Of a DNA stretch of 58,194 nt, positions 45,495 to 54,977 are shown piece after piece. Numbering within the stretch: the stretch's first letter is position 1; each line of letters begins with the position of its first letter. Below the pieces are notes generated by a model. That model saw only the letters and a list, made by a program, of their open reading frames with translations, ran no database searches and was not told the origin of the DNA. The DNA comes from Flavobacteriales bacterium (GTDB taxonomy: Bacteria; Bacteroidota; Bacteroidia; Flavobacteriales; Flavobacteriaceae): assembly GCA_027066365.1 (NCBI GenBank), contig JAMONV010000002.1, positions 1-58,194 on the forward strand, in the 5' to 3' direction. Both the position numbers and the translations under genes were made by a program.

Positions 45495-48194
45495 TTAATA
45501 CAAAGGAATATCCATAAACACCAAGCTGATTACCGGTTTTGAAAAACCTTGCACCCGTGCCACTTGGATACCGACGGGCACTGTTGGAAGAAATCCCAGC
45601 AAATTCCAGTCTCCTATCAATTGGAAGCCATAAGAATAAGCGCCAATTCTGTCCTTGTCGGCCCAAAAACGATCATAAAAAAGCTTGAGCCGGACGCGTT
45701 TGAGATTGAACAGGCGTTTAAATCCCGCATCGGGATAAAATAGCGGTGTATGCCATGTGGTTTGCAAGTAAACCAAACGGTTAGCAGGAACTATATAATT
45801 ACCTCGTAATGGCATAAAGTCGTGATACAAATGGCGATTAGCGCCCGTTCCTAATTTTCCGGCGAAGATATCGTGCTTGAAAAATCCAGGCAAATGGAAG
45901 CCGAAAGCCGCATTCCAAAAATAAGCGTTTCGTTTGATTTCGTTTTGAGTCGAAAGACTAAAATTCATGCCGATTCGGCTATCGGGATCACGGTAGGAAC
46001 GACGAAGAAAAACACTGTAATACAATTCGTTTTTCGCAAACCGCCGGGTGGATAACCCTAAAGTCCGCCTCAGTGTCAAACCCGTTTTAAAAGAAAAATG
46101 GCGATGCCAAATTCCGGATGAAAAATTCAACGGAATGCGCACATATATATCCCAATCATTAAAATGAGAACGGACGGTTTCCCGGTAAACATGTTCGAAG
46201 CGCACTCCGATTACGGGAAAATAGCGCTTCCATTCCCATTGGGCAAAATAAGCATATTCATTCGATATGGTATAGCCGCCGGCGCTAAAAAAACTTTCGT
46301 CCAGAATATCGGTCATAAATAGTTGTGCATAAAGCGTGGGTTTGAGTTGTTCGTTCGCCCCGGCAAGCCAAAACCAAGAGTGGGGATTAAGGTAAGATTT
46401 GAAGTGATTGAAGGGTTTAACGGTATAGTTGTTCATTACTGTATCCGTAAATTTGAGCGGTTGTTGATCGCGGGGATTGAAATAGGCGGGAATACGGAAT
46501 TGTCTTTTTTTTATCGATCCGTGACGGTTGAGTGGCGTATAGCGAATTCGATAGCCGCCGGGCCCGTAGGAAGAATAATACACCCTTTGTTTTTCCGAAT
46601 CGTAAAAAGGCATGGAAGCGGCATACATTTCTCCGGTAAGCAGAGATGTTTTTTTCGTTTCGGGATCGAAAAGCGCAATTTGAATGTCGGTGGAGCCCTT
46701 CTCAAATAAAATTTTATCGTCTAGATATTGCGGATATTGAATATAGCGGTTGTGTGCCGGTGGAAGGAGTGTTTTAACGTTGGCGGAGGCCAGATCGATT
46801 TCATACAGGCCGGAACCCTTTCCCGATGTAATGGCGGTAAAAACGATTTTATTTCCCGAAGGATGCCATGCGGGTTGACGGATGCTTTCGAAAACTCCGA
46901 AATGAAAAGACTTGATCAAACGCCCTGTTTGCCTATCAAAAAGACGCAGGTAGGGTTCCTGAAATGCATCATAATCAACTACGGCTATCCGCTTGGTATC
47001 CGGCGAAAGAACGGGGTTTTGGAAATTTCCTTTTGCCTGCAAATAGTGTGTTTTTCCGGTTCTAAAATCATAAATTCCGATGCGTTTATAGACTTCATTT
47101 TGCCAGCGCGGATGAGTTTTGTATTCGGTCCAAACGGCATAATGTGCCGATGTATGAAAGCGATAGGCTGCAAGTGGCTTCACTTTTCGGGGTTTGTGTT
47201 GAAAATCATATTGCCAAAGGGCGGGCGCATCATTGAAGCCTGTTCGAAGAAAAACCAAAGTGTTGTCATCCAATATTTGCGGAAACATATCATTCGTGTA
47301 CGTTTGCGGCTGCTCCGGTATCACCCGCTTAACAGGCTTCGGACCAACGGATTGATAGCGCAGGTAATATTTTTTTAAATCGTGAAAGGTAAACCGGGTA
47401 AGCCGGCGGTAATTTAATCCGGTTTGTAATTGAAGCGTCCAATGCATGGCTCCGGGTAAAAAGCCCCACCATGCAGTATTGCGATAGATTCGGGCATATT
47501 TACCGGAATAATTTTGATGTAAATAAGAGGTCAGAAAATAACCCAAGTGATAATGAGAAGGATAATAGGTTTTGTAGGATCTGAAATAAAATTTATAATA
47601 ATCCAAATCCTTTTCGGAATATTCGTTTACGGCGGTGATAACCGGTAAATAGAAATAGGGCGACCGGCCACGTCCCGAATAGGAAAGCAAAGTTTCGTTA
47701 TAAACGGCATCGCCTTCAAAAAACCATAAAGGATAAGCCCAGAACAAATTAATCATGTGCCCGGCCTGTCCGCCTATTATACTTGACCAAAAAATGAATC
47801 CGTCGTGTGCGGCGTCGAATTGAGTGATATGGCGAAATTCATGCAATGCGAGCAATTTTTTCCATGATCCGGTGCCGAAATATAAATCGGGGTCGGGTGT
47901 AAGATTCCATTCCATTTTGCGTGGCGCCAAGCGAGCATAAGCATTGGGGATGACGTTCCGGTTATTCAAAATTACAGGCGTTCGTTTGGGTTGAGTGGAC
48001 AAGCCTTCGCCTGTGGGTCGATAGGCTGATTCCAAATAACCGGCAATTTTGACGGCTTGCGTTTTGATTTTTTCGGGATAAATAATACGAAAATGGGGTG
48101 TATTCAGTTCATACCAACGGACGGAGGGTCTTGTTTGCTGTGCCGGCAGCATATAATAGAAGAAAAAAAATACTAAAGATATTTTCGTTTTCAT
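45495..48194 (-). CDS. Metalloprotease-like / beta-propeller / outer-membrane barrel fusion protein
   Basis: An 899-residue secreted protein (start at ATG 48194, signal peptide ending YMLPAQQ). Residues about 25-300 form a peptidase MA-like domain with LHEFRHITQFD (HExxH) and a downstream Glu in WFFEGDAVYNE that could be the third zinc ligand. Residues about 320-560 hold TolB/WD40-like propeller blades (ISVVDYDAFQEPYLRLFD, QPAWHPSGNKIVFTA). The C-terminal third (about 620-899) is a beta barrel ending in SLVFMDIPLY. Bacteroidota carry this fusion, but its substrate is unknown. It is a single-gene unit. Confidence 0.78.
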   Translation of the reverse strand: MKTKISLVFFFFYYMLPAQQTRPSVRWYELNTPHFRIIYPEKIKTQAVKIAGYLESAYRPTGEGLSTQPKRTPVILNNRNVIPNAYARLAPRKMEWNLTPDPDLYFGTGSWKKLLALHEFRHITQFDAAHDGFIFWSSIIGGQAGHMINLFWAYPLWFFEGDAVYNETLLSYSGRGRSPYFYLPVITAVNEYSEKDLDYYKFYFRSYKTYYPSHYHLGYFLTSYLHQNYSGKYARIYRNTAWWGFLPGAMHWTLQLQTGLNYRRLTRFTFHDLKKYYLRYQSVGPKPVKRVIPEQPQTYTNDMFPQILDDNTLVFLRTGFNDAPALWQYDFQHKPRKVKPLAAYRFHTSAHYAVWTEYKTHPRWQNEVYKRIGIYDFRTGKTHYLQAKGNFQNPVLSPDTKRIAVVDYDAFQEPYLRLFDRQTGRLIKSFHFGVFESIRQPAWHPSGNKIVFTAITSGKGSGLYEIDLASANVKTLLPPAHNRYIQYPQYLDDKILFEKGSTDIQIALFDPETKKTSLLTGEMYAASMPFYDSEKQRVYYSSYGPGGYRIRYTPLNRHGSIKKRQFRIPAYFNPRDQQPLKFTDTVMNNYTVKPFNHFKSYLNPHSWFWLAGANEQLKPTLYAQLFMTDILDESFFSAGGYTISNEYAYFAQWEWKRYFPVIGVRFEHVYRETVRSHFNDWDIYVRIPLNFSSGIWHRHFSFKTGLTLRRTLGLSTRRFAKNELYYSVFLRRSYRDPDSRIGMNFSLSTQNEIKRNAYFWNAAFGFHLPGFFKHDIFAGKLGTGANRHLYHDFMPLRGNYIVPANRLVYLQTTWHTPLFYPDAGFKRLFNLKRVRLKLFYDRFWADKDRIGAYSYGFQLIGDWNLLGFLPTVPVGIQVARVQGFSKPVISLVFMDIPLY

Positions 48195-48272
48195 AAAGCC
48201 GTAGGCTGATTTATTCTCAAAAATACGTATTTTTTTATGTGATTTTAAGCTTCGGGGATTGAGGAAAAACAA

Positions 48273-48302
48273 AAAGGCTGTCTTTTGAAGGACAGCCTTT
48301 TT
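48273..48302. terminator. Terminator after the T9SS-sorted small protein
   Basis: Stem 48276-48282 with 48291-48297, with A and T tracts extending the pairing on both sides. It lies past the stop of the minus-strand gene at 48321 and could also work in the opposite direction. Confidence 0.82.
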
Positions 48303-48320
48303 TTCAGTGAGAAGGATACT

Positions 48321-48800
48321 TTATAATTTTTCCACTTTAAAACTTGTAGCACGTTGAGTTTCACGATCAATAATATAAACCAGGTACATCGCTTTATCGA
48401 GCGATTGCATGGCAATGCGTGTTTCGGTTCCTTCGGTTTCGGTGGAGAACACTTCATGACCGGCCATATCGAATACATGAATTTCGTAACGGCCGTATTC
48501 GGGGAAGCTGATTTGCAAATCGGTTTTCACCGGATTGGGAAAAAGCCTCACGCCATTGAGCACGGCATAATCTTCGATACCCATTATATGAGCCAAATCC
48601 GGTCCGATGAAACCTTCGGATAAGTGATCGTTTCCAACGGTATTTTCTTGCACGGCCAATTCTCCAACGGTAAAGACAACCTTATAATTACTGCTTCCGC
48701 CCACTCTGCCTGCTGGGGCAAGTGAACTTTTATACAATTCCGATTGAGCAGAAAGAGAAAAGCTCAACAGGAATATTATTAAAGCTAAACGGGTTTTCAT
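48321..48800 (-). CDS. Small T9SS-sorted surface protein
   Basis: A 159-residue exported protein with a signal peptide (1-19). About 60 residues follow that include VVFTVGELAVQENTVGNDHLSEGF, a module often found before sorting domains. Its T9SS type A sorting domain is LFPNPVKTDLQISFPEYGRYEIHVFDMAGHEV with a Lys-rich end. It lies 7 nt after the preceding gene in transcription order and so forms a two-gene unit. It has no catalytic features and is probably structural or an anchor. Confidence 0.82.
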   Translation of the reverse strand: MKTRLALIIFLLSFSLSAQSELYKSSLAPAGRVGGSSNYKVVFTVGELAVQENTVGNDHLSEGFIGPDLAHIMGIEDYAVLNGVRLFPNPVKTDLQISFPEYGRYEIHVFDMAGHEVFSTETEGTETRIAMQSLDKAMYLVYIIDRETQRATSFKVEKL

Positions 48801-48807
48801 AATTACT

Positions 48808-49761
48808 TTACTTTTTAAATACTACAAAATTGAAAGACGCATCTTCCAAGCTATTCGAGCTAACCCTACGGGTATAAACGGTGAATTGATTATTCTGCTT
48901 ATTAACACCGCAATTGATAAAACTGGCATTAGATGTGGTCAAAACGATATATTCGTCACTATTGATGTTATTGGAAAAGCTTATTTCATATATACCGGTT
49001 CCGGTTTTTGTAACGGTAAATCCCGATGTACTGGATGAAGCTTGGACATTGCCATTGGAGTTAACATAACCGTAAATATAAGGCTTCATATCGGCGTCGT
49101 CGGAACCTGTATTGATTTCTCCTTCCAGTTGAATATCCCCGTAAAAATGAACCAAATCGGTGTCGTGGTGTAGTTTCATTGTCAAGGAAAGATCATTTAC
49201 CACTCTTATGTCATTGTTGTCGTCCATGTATATATACCAGTCTTCATTATTGGTTCCGTCGAGCCATATACCTTGTTTGGAACTTGATACCATATAAGGT
49301 TTCAAAGCATGGGAATAAAGATGAATTCCTCCGGCGGTAGGTTGAAGTATTTCCGCCGATTTAGCGAGCGGAACCGCTTGGAAAGGTTCGTCCGTGACAA
49401 TCGTATCCCAGGTGCTGCTCCCACCCACTTTGATATCCACCGAAATGGTATAGTTGGAATTATGGAACCACTCGATATCTTCAAAATTCGAATAAGTTCC
49501 TCCGATTCGCGTTCCTTCGCCTATCACGAGCGTACAAATTCCGTATGGACCCGAATTAATGTCGTCGTGCTGTTCTTGCCAGATCACGGTGTTTCCTTCT
49601 TTGAGGGTAATCTTAAAGTCGATAAAGTAGTTCCGGTAAGGATTTCCGGAATTATCCGTAACGATGGTTTTATAGTTAAATCCCTTCGAGGTTTGTGCAT
49701 GAAGGCCTGTTAGGCTTAATAAAAAGCCGAAAACTAAGCATACAAAAATTTTTGTTTTCAT
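48808..49761 (-). CDS. Secreted protein of unknown function with beta-rich N-terminal domain
   Basis: A 317-residue exported protein (signal peptide ending LHAQ). The segment after the signal, KGFNYKTIVTDNSGNPYRNYFIDFKITLKEGNTVIWQEQHDD with TNDEPFQAVPLAKSAE-like text, is common to many Bacteroidota secreted or tail-fibre-like proteins. The C-terminal half has a repeat of beta strands (GIYEISFSNNINSDEYIVLTTS), resembling collar or fibre heads. It is co-transcribed with the T9SS-sorted gene downstream. Function unknown. Confidence 0.7.
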   Translation of the reverse strand: MKTKIFVCLVFGFLLSLTGLHAQTSKGFNYKTIVTDNSGNPYRNYFIDFKITLKEGNTVIWQEQHDDINSGPYGICTLVIGEGTRIGGTYSNFEDIEWFHNSNYTISVDIKVGGSSTWDTIVTDEPFQAVPLAKSAEILQPTAGGIHLYSHALKPYMVSSSKQGIWLDGTNNEDWYIYMDDNNDIRVVNDLSLTMKLHHDTDLVHFYGDIQLEGEINTGSDDADMKPYIYGYVNSNGNVQASSSTSGFTVTKTGTGIYEISFSNNINSDEYIVLTTSNASFINCGVNKQNNQFTVYTRRVSSNSLEDASFNFVVFKK

Positions 49762-49908
49762 AGCAAAAAGATTTTAAGGTTAATTCTTATTTCAAATTTA
49801 AGAATAAATGCCCCGTATTTATGTTAACAAAACGGGTGATTTTTCTTAATAAAAAGGGTGGTTTTTGGGCAATACTATGGTGTAATTTTAAATTTATTAT
49901 TAAAAAAT

Positions 49909-49933
49909 GATGCCCGGAAATTTTCCGGGCATC
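49909..49933 (-). terminator. Terminator of the OmpA-family gene
   Basis: Inverted repeat of 11 bp (49909-49919 with 49923-49933), tight loop, then a T-rich tract on the minus strand, 26 nt past the stop. Confidence 0.85.
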
Positions 49934-49958
49934 TCATTGAACCAAATATGGTTAAGAA

Positions 49959-51062
49959 TTATTCACTGATTACACGATACTCGGTTCTTCGATTCACTTG
50001 GTGTTGAGCGGGTGTACAAGGAACGCCGTCGGAACAGTTGTTGAGCAGCCGGCTCTCGCCGTAACCTTTGGAAACGATTCGATTAGGGTTAATGCCTTTC
50101 GAAACCAAGTAATTTTTAATGGCATCGGCACGACGTTGAGAGAGTTTCAGATTGTATTGCGCCGATCCGCGCGAATCGGTGTGTGATGCCAATTCGATGC
50201 GAATGTTGGGGTTCTTTTTGAGCAGGGGAATCAACACCCGGTCGATTTCACGTTTGGCATCGGGGCGAAGGCGTGCGCTATTGGTGTCCCAAAGGATATT
50301 GAGTTTATTGGGTTTGACCAATCCGCAGTCTATTTCTTCCCAAGTGGTTAAACCGCCTTTTTTGACCAGTACTTGCTTGGAAACTTCCTTGAATTTGGCA
50401 GGCACGGTTTTTTCTTTTACGTGAGCGGGTTGATCGACTACAATTTTTTTGATGGTTCCGTAAACGGGCGGAATAGCCACTTCTTCGACCCAAGCCGGTT
50501 TATCAATGACTTGTTTTTTGTAGGTTTTTTGAACGGCCGGTTTGGTTGTTTCCACCACTTGAGCATCTTGCTTGAGGGGTTTGGTGGGGATGGTGACGTA
50601 TTGAGCGTCTTTGGTTACATAGCACAAAACGCGGCAGTCGTTCGGGTCGGATGATTTACAATCTTTATATAATGTATATTTCCATTCGCCTGTTTCGGGA
50701 AACACTTCCACGGTTTCGGAACTTTGCCCGAATTGAGCGGGTTTTACGGTTAAAACTTTGTATTCCTCACGGTATGTATAGGGTACTTCCACCGTCTTAT
50801 AGGTAGCGGGATGGTAAATAAACTTTTTGCTACCTTCCTTGATGAGCACTTTTTCGGTAACGGTTTTGAAAGTGGCGGGCACTACGGTTAATACTTTGTA
50901 AGCATCTTGGGTTTTAACGGTTACTTTTTCCGTTTTGAATTCGTCGTGCGTAACACACTTGACATAACATTTTCCCGGCTCGGGATTGGCCGGCAAGTTG
51001 TCGGTTTGGGCGAAAACCGTTGCGCCCAAAATCAATGTAAGAAGGGTAAGTCTAATTTTCAT
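49959..51062 (-). CDS. OmpA-family protein with tandem beta-repeat N-terminal region
   Basis: A 367-residue envelope protein from ATG 51062 with a signal peptide ending TVFAQ. Residues about 25-240 are built from repeats of the form K-x-Y-K-x-x-V-x-x-P-A-x-F/Y (YKVLTVVPATFKTV, FIYHPATYKTVEV, YKVLTVKPAQFG, KQVIDKPAWVEEV, KIVVDQPAHVKEK). The C-terminal OmpA-type peptidoglycan-binding domain (about 250-367) has LNILWDTNSARLRPDAKREID, IELASHTDSRGS and NYNLKLSQRRADAIKNYL. It anchors the outer membrane to the wall. A single-gene unit, divergent from the thioredoxin-like gene. Confidence 0.88.
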   Translation of the reverse strand: MKIRLTLLTLILGATVFAQTDNLPANPEPGKCYVKCVTHDEFKTEKVTVKTQDAYKVLTVVPATFKTVTEKVLIKEGSKKFIYHPATYKTVEVPYTYREEYKVLTVKPAQFGQSSETVEVFPETGEWKYTLYKDCKSSDPNDCRVLCYVTKDAQYVTIPTKPLKQDAQVVETTKPAVQKTYKKQVIDKPAWVEEVAIPPVYGTIKKIVVDQPAHVKEKTVPAKFKEVSKQVLVKKGGLTTWEEIDCGLVKPNKLNILWDTNSARLRPDAKREIDRVLIPLLKKNPNIRIELASHTDSRGSAQYNLKLSQRRADAIKNYLVSKGINPNRIVSKGYGESRLLNNCSDGVPCTPAQHQVNRRTEYRVISE

Positions 51063-51103
51063 AAGGCATGGTTTTTGTAAAAAAGTTAATATCTTTATCG
51101 GCA

Positions 51104-51132
51104 CAAATATAAAACAAAGTTTTGTAGTTCAA
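51104..51132 (-). promoter_or_regulatory. Promoter of the OmpA-family gene
   Basis: On the minus strand TTG (51132-51130) and TATATTTG (51111-51104) are spaced by 18 nt, in the Bacteroidota form. Transcription would start near 51097, supporting ATG 51062 as the start. Confidence 0.6.
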
Positions 51133-51144
51133 AAATCGAAGTTA

Positions 51145-52272
51145 ATGAAGTTTAAATTTTATCTTATTGCATTATTGGGAATAACGATGCTTTTCACTCT
51201 ACGTTCACAGAACGGGGATACTACAATAGGCATTACTTCCTGGATCAATGCGCCTGCAGAAAGTGATTTGGAAAAGCCCTTGATTTATGTGGATTTTTGG
51301 GCTACTTGGTGTGCGCCGTGCATCGGGTCGATGCCGCATACCATGCAACTGCAACAAAAATTCGGTAGCGATGTGTTATTTATTATCCTCACGGACGAAC
51401 CGCCTGCCAAAGCCAAAGCCTTTATTGAGCGCAAACATTGGCAAGCTTTATATGCCGCATCGGATGTTTCGCGAAGCACTTTGAAGCGTTTCCGTATCAA
51501 AGCTATTCCGCACGCTATTTTATTGGATCCCGGCGGGAAGATACTTTGGCGTGGACATCCTGCGGATATGACTTATGAAAAAATGCAGGCTTTCGTACTT
51601 CGTTATCGGGGCGAAAACGGTGATCCGAAACGTATCCGGAGCGTGACGGTCGCCCTACAAAATAAAGCGTGGGATTTTTTTATTCAAGGAGGCGATACCT
51701 TGTATTATTATAAGGAAAAAAACGCTGGCAACAGAGTGGAAAAAACCGCATCTTATCTCTATGTTTCGGGAAATGACCGCTTTATCACGGGATATGCCTA
51801 CAACGTGGCCGAAAAAAACGTATTACTCGGCAAAAAGCCACTGGCTTTTTACCGGTTTAAAATGAGAGGAACAAACGAATCGAAATTGAAAGATTTATTA
51901 AAAGCTTTTTTCAAACGTATATACCCGTCGGTGCATATAAAAACCAAGCGCGAAAAAGTGTTTTTATTAACAGGCGGGGATACAACGGCATTTTTAAATC
52001 CTTCGATGTATGACTTCGGCTTGGGTGAAAATACGGTGATGGAAGATGACTACGGAATCAGCATTGATAACGCAACACCGGCACAAATGGCGGAAGATTT
52101 ATCGCATCATTGCCGGTTTTCGTTTGTTTATGAAGGAAATACGAACAAAATTTTCGATTGGGACATACAATATAAAAATATCGACGAATTAATCGAATTT
52201 TTGATTGAAGAATTGGGTTTTAAAGTGCAAAAAAGCGAGCGCGAAGTAAAAATACTAACTTCCGGCGGATAA
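51145..52272 (+). CDS. Exported thioredoxin-like protein with C-terminal DUF3738-like region
   Basis: A 375-residue exported protein (signal peptide near 1-20). Its thioredoxin domain (about 30-150) has the redox motif FWATWCAPCIGSMP and a cis-Pro region KAIPHAILLD. The C-terminal 200 residues resemble the DUF3738/STN-like segment seen at the end of some Bacteroidota and Acidobacteria redox proteins (ISIDNATPAQMAEDLSHHC, YKNIDELIEFLIEELGFKV). Probably a periplasmic disulfide reductase. ATG 51145 is chosen because upstream in-frame starts lie inside the divergent OmpA-family promoter and gene. Confidence 0.8.
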   Translation: MKFKFYLIALLGITMLFTLRSQNGDTTIGITSWINAPAESDLEKPLIYVDFWATWCAPCIGSMPHTMQLQQKFGSDVLFIILTDEPPAKAKAFIERKHWQALYAASDVSRSTLKRFRIKAIPHAILLDPGGKILWRGHPADMTYEKMQAFVLRYRGENGDPKRIRSVTVALQNKAWDFFIQGGDTLYYYKEKNAGNRVEKTASYLYVSGNDRFITGYAYNVAEKNVLLGKKPLAFYRFKMRGTNESKLKDLLKAFFKRIYPSVHIKTKREKVFLLTGGDTTAFLNPSMYDFGLGENTVMEDDYGISIDNATPAQMAEDLSHHCRFSFVYEGNTNKIFDWDIQYKNIDELIEFLIEELGFKVQKSEREVKILTSGG

Positions 52273-52315
52273 GATTAGGCGGTTCTTTTGTATTTTTACG
52301 GGCAAAGAACGAATT

Positions 52316-53062
52316 ATGCCGCGATATTTTATGGAGCTTGCATACCGGGGGAAGCAATATCACGGTTGGCAACGCCAGCCGAATGCAATTTCCGTTCAAC
52401 AAACCGTTGAAGAGCGTTTGTCGTTATTGTTGCGAGAAACGATTTCGCTCACCACCGCCGGAAGAACCGATGCGGGGGTTCATGCGCTGCAGACTTTTGC
52501 GCATTTTGATGTAACGAAAGACTTTGATACGGTTTTTATGAAGAAACGCTTGAATGCTTTTTTGCCCGAAGACATTGTCGTTAAACGTTTTATCCAAGTA
52601 CCTGATAACGCCCACGCCCGGTATGATGCCACGGAACGCGAATACGTCTATAAAATTATTCAATCGAAAAATCCTTTTATGTGGGATTTGGCATGGGAAT
52701 TATTTGAGCCTTTGAATATGAAAGCAATGAATACTGCCGCATCGGTATTAATGCAATATGAAGATTTTCAATCCTTTTCAAAGGTTAAAACCGACGTAAA
52801 GACTTTCAATTGTGATATTCGGCAAGCCTCTTGGCGCAAAAAAGGCGATTTGTTAATATTTAGAATTTCCGCAAACCGGTTTTTGCGTAACATGGTAAGA
52901 GCGATTGTGGGAACATTGGTAGAAATAGGACTGGGAAAAATACCGCCGGAACAAATGCATACCATTATCCAATCAAAGAATAGAAGCCAAGCGGGGCCTT
53001 CGGCGCCGGCACAAGGATTATATCTTTATCGCGTAAAATATAAACCCGGTATTATCGATTAG
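52316..53062 (+). CDS. truA: tRNA pseudouridine synthase A
   Basis: Makes pseudouridine at positions 38-40 of tRNAs. The 248-residue enzyme has YRGKQYHGWQRQPNAISVQQTVEERLS at the start, the catalytic Asp in TTAGRTDAGVHALQTFAHF near residue 52 and RNMVRAIVGTLVEIGLGK near 195. Length is typical. Confidence 0.97.
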   Translation: MPRYFMELAYRGKQYHGWQRQPNAISVQQTVEERLSLLLRETISLTTAGRTDAGVHALQTFAHFDVTKDFDTVFMKKRLNAFLPEDIVVKRFIQVPDNAHARYDATEREYVYKIIQSKNPFMWDLAWELFEPLNMKAMNTAASVLMQYEDFQSFSKVKTDVKTFNCDIRQASWRKKGDLLIFRISANRFLRNMVRAIVGTLVEIGLGKIPPEQMHTIIQSKNRSQAGPSAPAQGLYLYRVKYKPGIID

Positions 53063-53098
53063 GGAAACACGATTTTTTGTATTTTTGAAAATATTTTT

Positions 53099-54667
53099 AT
53101 GAATAATTCTATGGAATCCCAAAGAAAAGAAGACTTTATCCGGCTTATTGAACAAGGATACACCTTTGAAGACGAATCATTTGTAATTGGCGGAGCCATG
53201 TTGGATAGCGAAACCATTCCGGGTTTACACGTTCGCATTCCATTGAAAACACTAAACCGCCACGGATTGATAGCCGGAGCTACCGGCACAGGAAAAACCA
53301 AGTCGTTGCAGGTGATGGCGGAGCAATTGTCCGAGTTGGGAATTCCCGTTTTATTGATGGACATTAAAGGAGATTTGAGCGGCTTGGCCAAACCCAGCCC
53401 CGGACATCCCAAAATCGACGAGCGAATGCAAAAAATCGAGTTGGCGTTTACGCCTAAAGGTTTTCCGGTGGAATTTTTTTCGTTGACGGGTAAAGAAGGC
53501 ATTCAATTACGCGCTACGGTTACCGAATTCGGGCCCATTTTGATGGCGCGAATTTTGGATTTGAACGACACCCAAAGCGGGCTGCTGGCCGTATTGTTTA
53601 AATATGCCGACGATCACGAATTGCCTTTGGTGGACCTGAAGGATTTGAAAGAGTTGTTCAAATGGGCAATGGGCGAAGGGCGAAATGAATTTCAAGCGGA
53701 ATACGGACGTATCAGTAGCGCTTCGGCCGGATCGATATTGCGTAAAATAGTGGAATTGGAGCAACAAGGAGCGGATGTATTTTTCGGCGAGCCTTCGACG
53801 GATATCCATGATTTCATGCGCGTCGATGAAAACGGATACGGAATTATTAACATTATTCGTCTGACGGATATTCAGGAAAAACCCAAATTGTTTTCCACTT
53901 TTATGCTACAATTATTGGCCGAACTGTATGCCAAAATGCCCGAACAGGGCGACAGCGACCGTCCGGAATTGGTATTTTTTATCGATGAAGCGCATTTGAT
54001 TTTCAAGAATGCATCCAAACCCTTATCGGAGCAATTGGAAACCATTGTCAAATTGATTCGTTCCAAAGGTATCGGATTATATTTTGTGACGCAAAATCCG
54101 CGGGATATTCCCGGTGAAGTTTTATCGCAATTGGGACTGAAAATTCAACATGCCCTGAGAGCCTTTACGGCCAAAGACAGAAAAAACATTAAACTTACGG
54201 CGGAAAATTTCCCCTTATCGCCTTTTTACGATACGGATAAATTATTGCTAAACTTAGGTATCGGTGAGGCTTTGGTAACAGCTTTAGGAAGGAAAGGCCG
54301 TCCTACACCCTTGGTGCATACTATGATGCGTGCGCCGCAAAGCCGTATGGATATTCTATCTCCGAAAGAATTGAAGGAAATTTTAAATCGATCGGATTTG
54401 CGCGATAAGTACGAAAAAGCTATTGACAAGGAAAGCGCTTTCGAAATTCTAAAGGAGAAAATTAAAAAAGCACGGATTGAAAAAGAAAAAGACGAGGAGG
54501 AAAAAGAAAAGCCGAAACGCTCGAGTCGCCAAGAAAAAAGCACTTTTGAAAAAATTATTAACAGCTCCGTCGGACGCACGATTATTCGTGAAGTAACACG
54601 TTCGCTTTTGGGAGTATTGGGTTTGGGCTATACGAGAAGAAGAACCACTCGCCGGCGCAGATATTAA
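53099..54667 (+). CDS. HerA-like helicase / DUF853-family ATPase
   Basis: A 522-residue cytoplasmic P-loop ATPase of the DUF853 (YjgR-like) family. It has Walker A GATGTGKTKSLQVMAEQLSELG near residue 60, MDIKGDLSGLAKPSPGHPKID, Walker B ELVFFIDEAHLIF near 290, IGLYFVTQNPRDIPGEVLSQLG and a Lys/Arg-rich C-terminal tail (about 450-522) that should bind nucleic acid. Its cellular role is not established. ATG 53099 lies 12 nt after a -7-like element TATTTTTG (53080-53087). It ends the run of housekeeping genes before the cassette locus. Confidence 0.88.
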   Translation: MNNSMESQRKEDFIRLIEQGYTFEDESFVIGGAMLDSETIPGLHVRIPLKTLNRHGLIAGATGTGKTKSLQVMAEQLSELGIPVLLMDIKGDLSGLAKPSPGHPKIDERMQKIELAFTPKGFPVEFFSLTGKEGIQLRATVTEFGPILMARILDLNDTQSGLLAVLFKYADDHELPLVDLKDLKELFKWAMGEGRNEFQAEYGRISSASAGSILRKIVELEQQGADVFFGEPSTDIHDFMRVDENGYGIINIIRLTDIQEKPKLFSTFMLQLLAELYAKMPEQGDSDRPELVFFIDEAHLIFKNASKPLSEQLETIVKLIRSKGIGLYFVTQNPRDIPGEVLSQLGLKIQHALRAFTAKDRKNIKLTAENFPLSPFYDTDKLLLNLGIGEALVTALGRKGRPTPLVHTMMRAPQSRMDILSPKELKEILNRSDLRDKYEKAIDKESAFEILKEKIKKARIEKEKDEEEKEKPKRSSRQEKSTFEKIINSSVGRTIIREVTRSLLGVLGLGYTRRRTTRRRRY

Positions 54668-54977
54668 TCGCATTTAAACATTCCTTAGAAAATCCTTCTC
54701 TTACGAAAAAAACTAAGAAGGGCATGAATTTTAGTTGATAAAAGAGGAAGATTTTGCGTTTTTTTTACCACGTCATCGCGAACGTATTTTTTCATGCCAG
54801 ACTCCCATCCCATTCGGTTGATTCGCACATTGCATATCAATAATTCCTTGCTAAAAACAAAAAGTCGGATTTAAAACGGAGTTTAAAGGTTTGATTTCTT
54901 TTAAAAAACTGACAAATATCATTGACGGGAGGGGTAATCCGTAACTTTGTGTTACAAAATACAAAAAACACAAAACC
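54668..54977. promoter_or_regulatory. Intergenic region with promoter of the cassette-locus lipoprotein
   Basis: Most of this 310-nt stretch shows nothing recognisable. Its right end holds a canonical promoter: TTG at 54922-54924 and TAACTTTG at 54942-54949 with 17 nt between. Transcription would begin near 54955 and give a short, A-rich leader before the ATG at 54978. Confidence 0.68.

Noticed and set aside
46728-47378. A 216-codon plus-strand frame opposite the protease/barrel gene
   Set aside because: Antisense shadow; no start signal or domain evidence.
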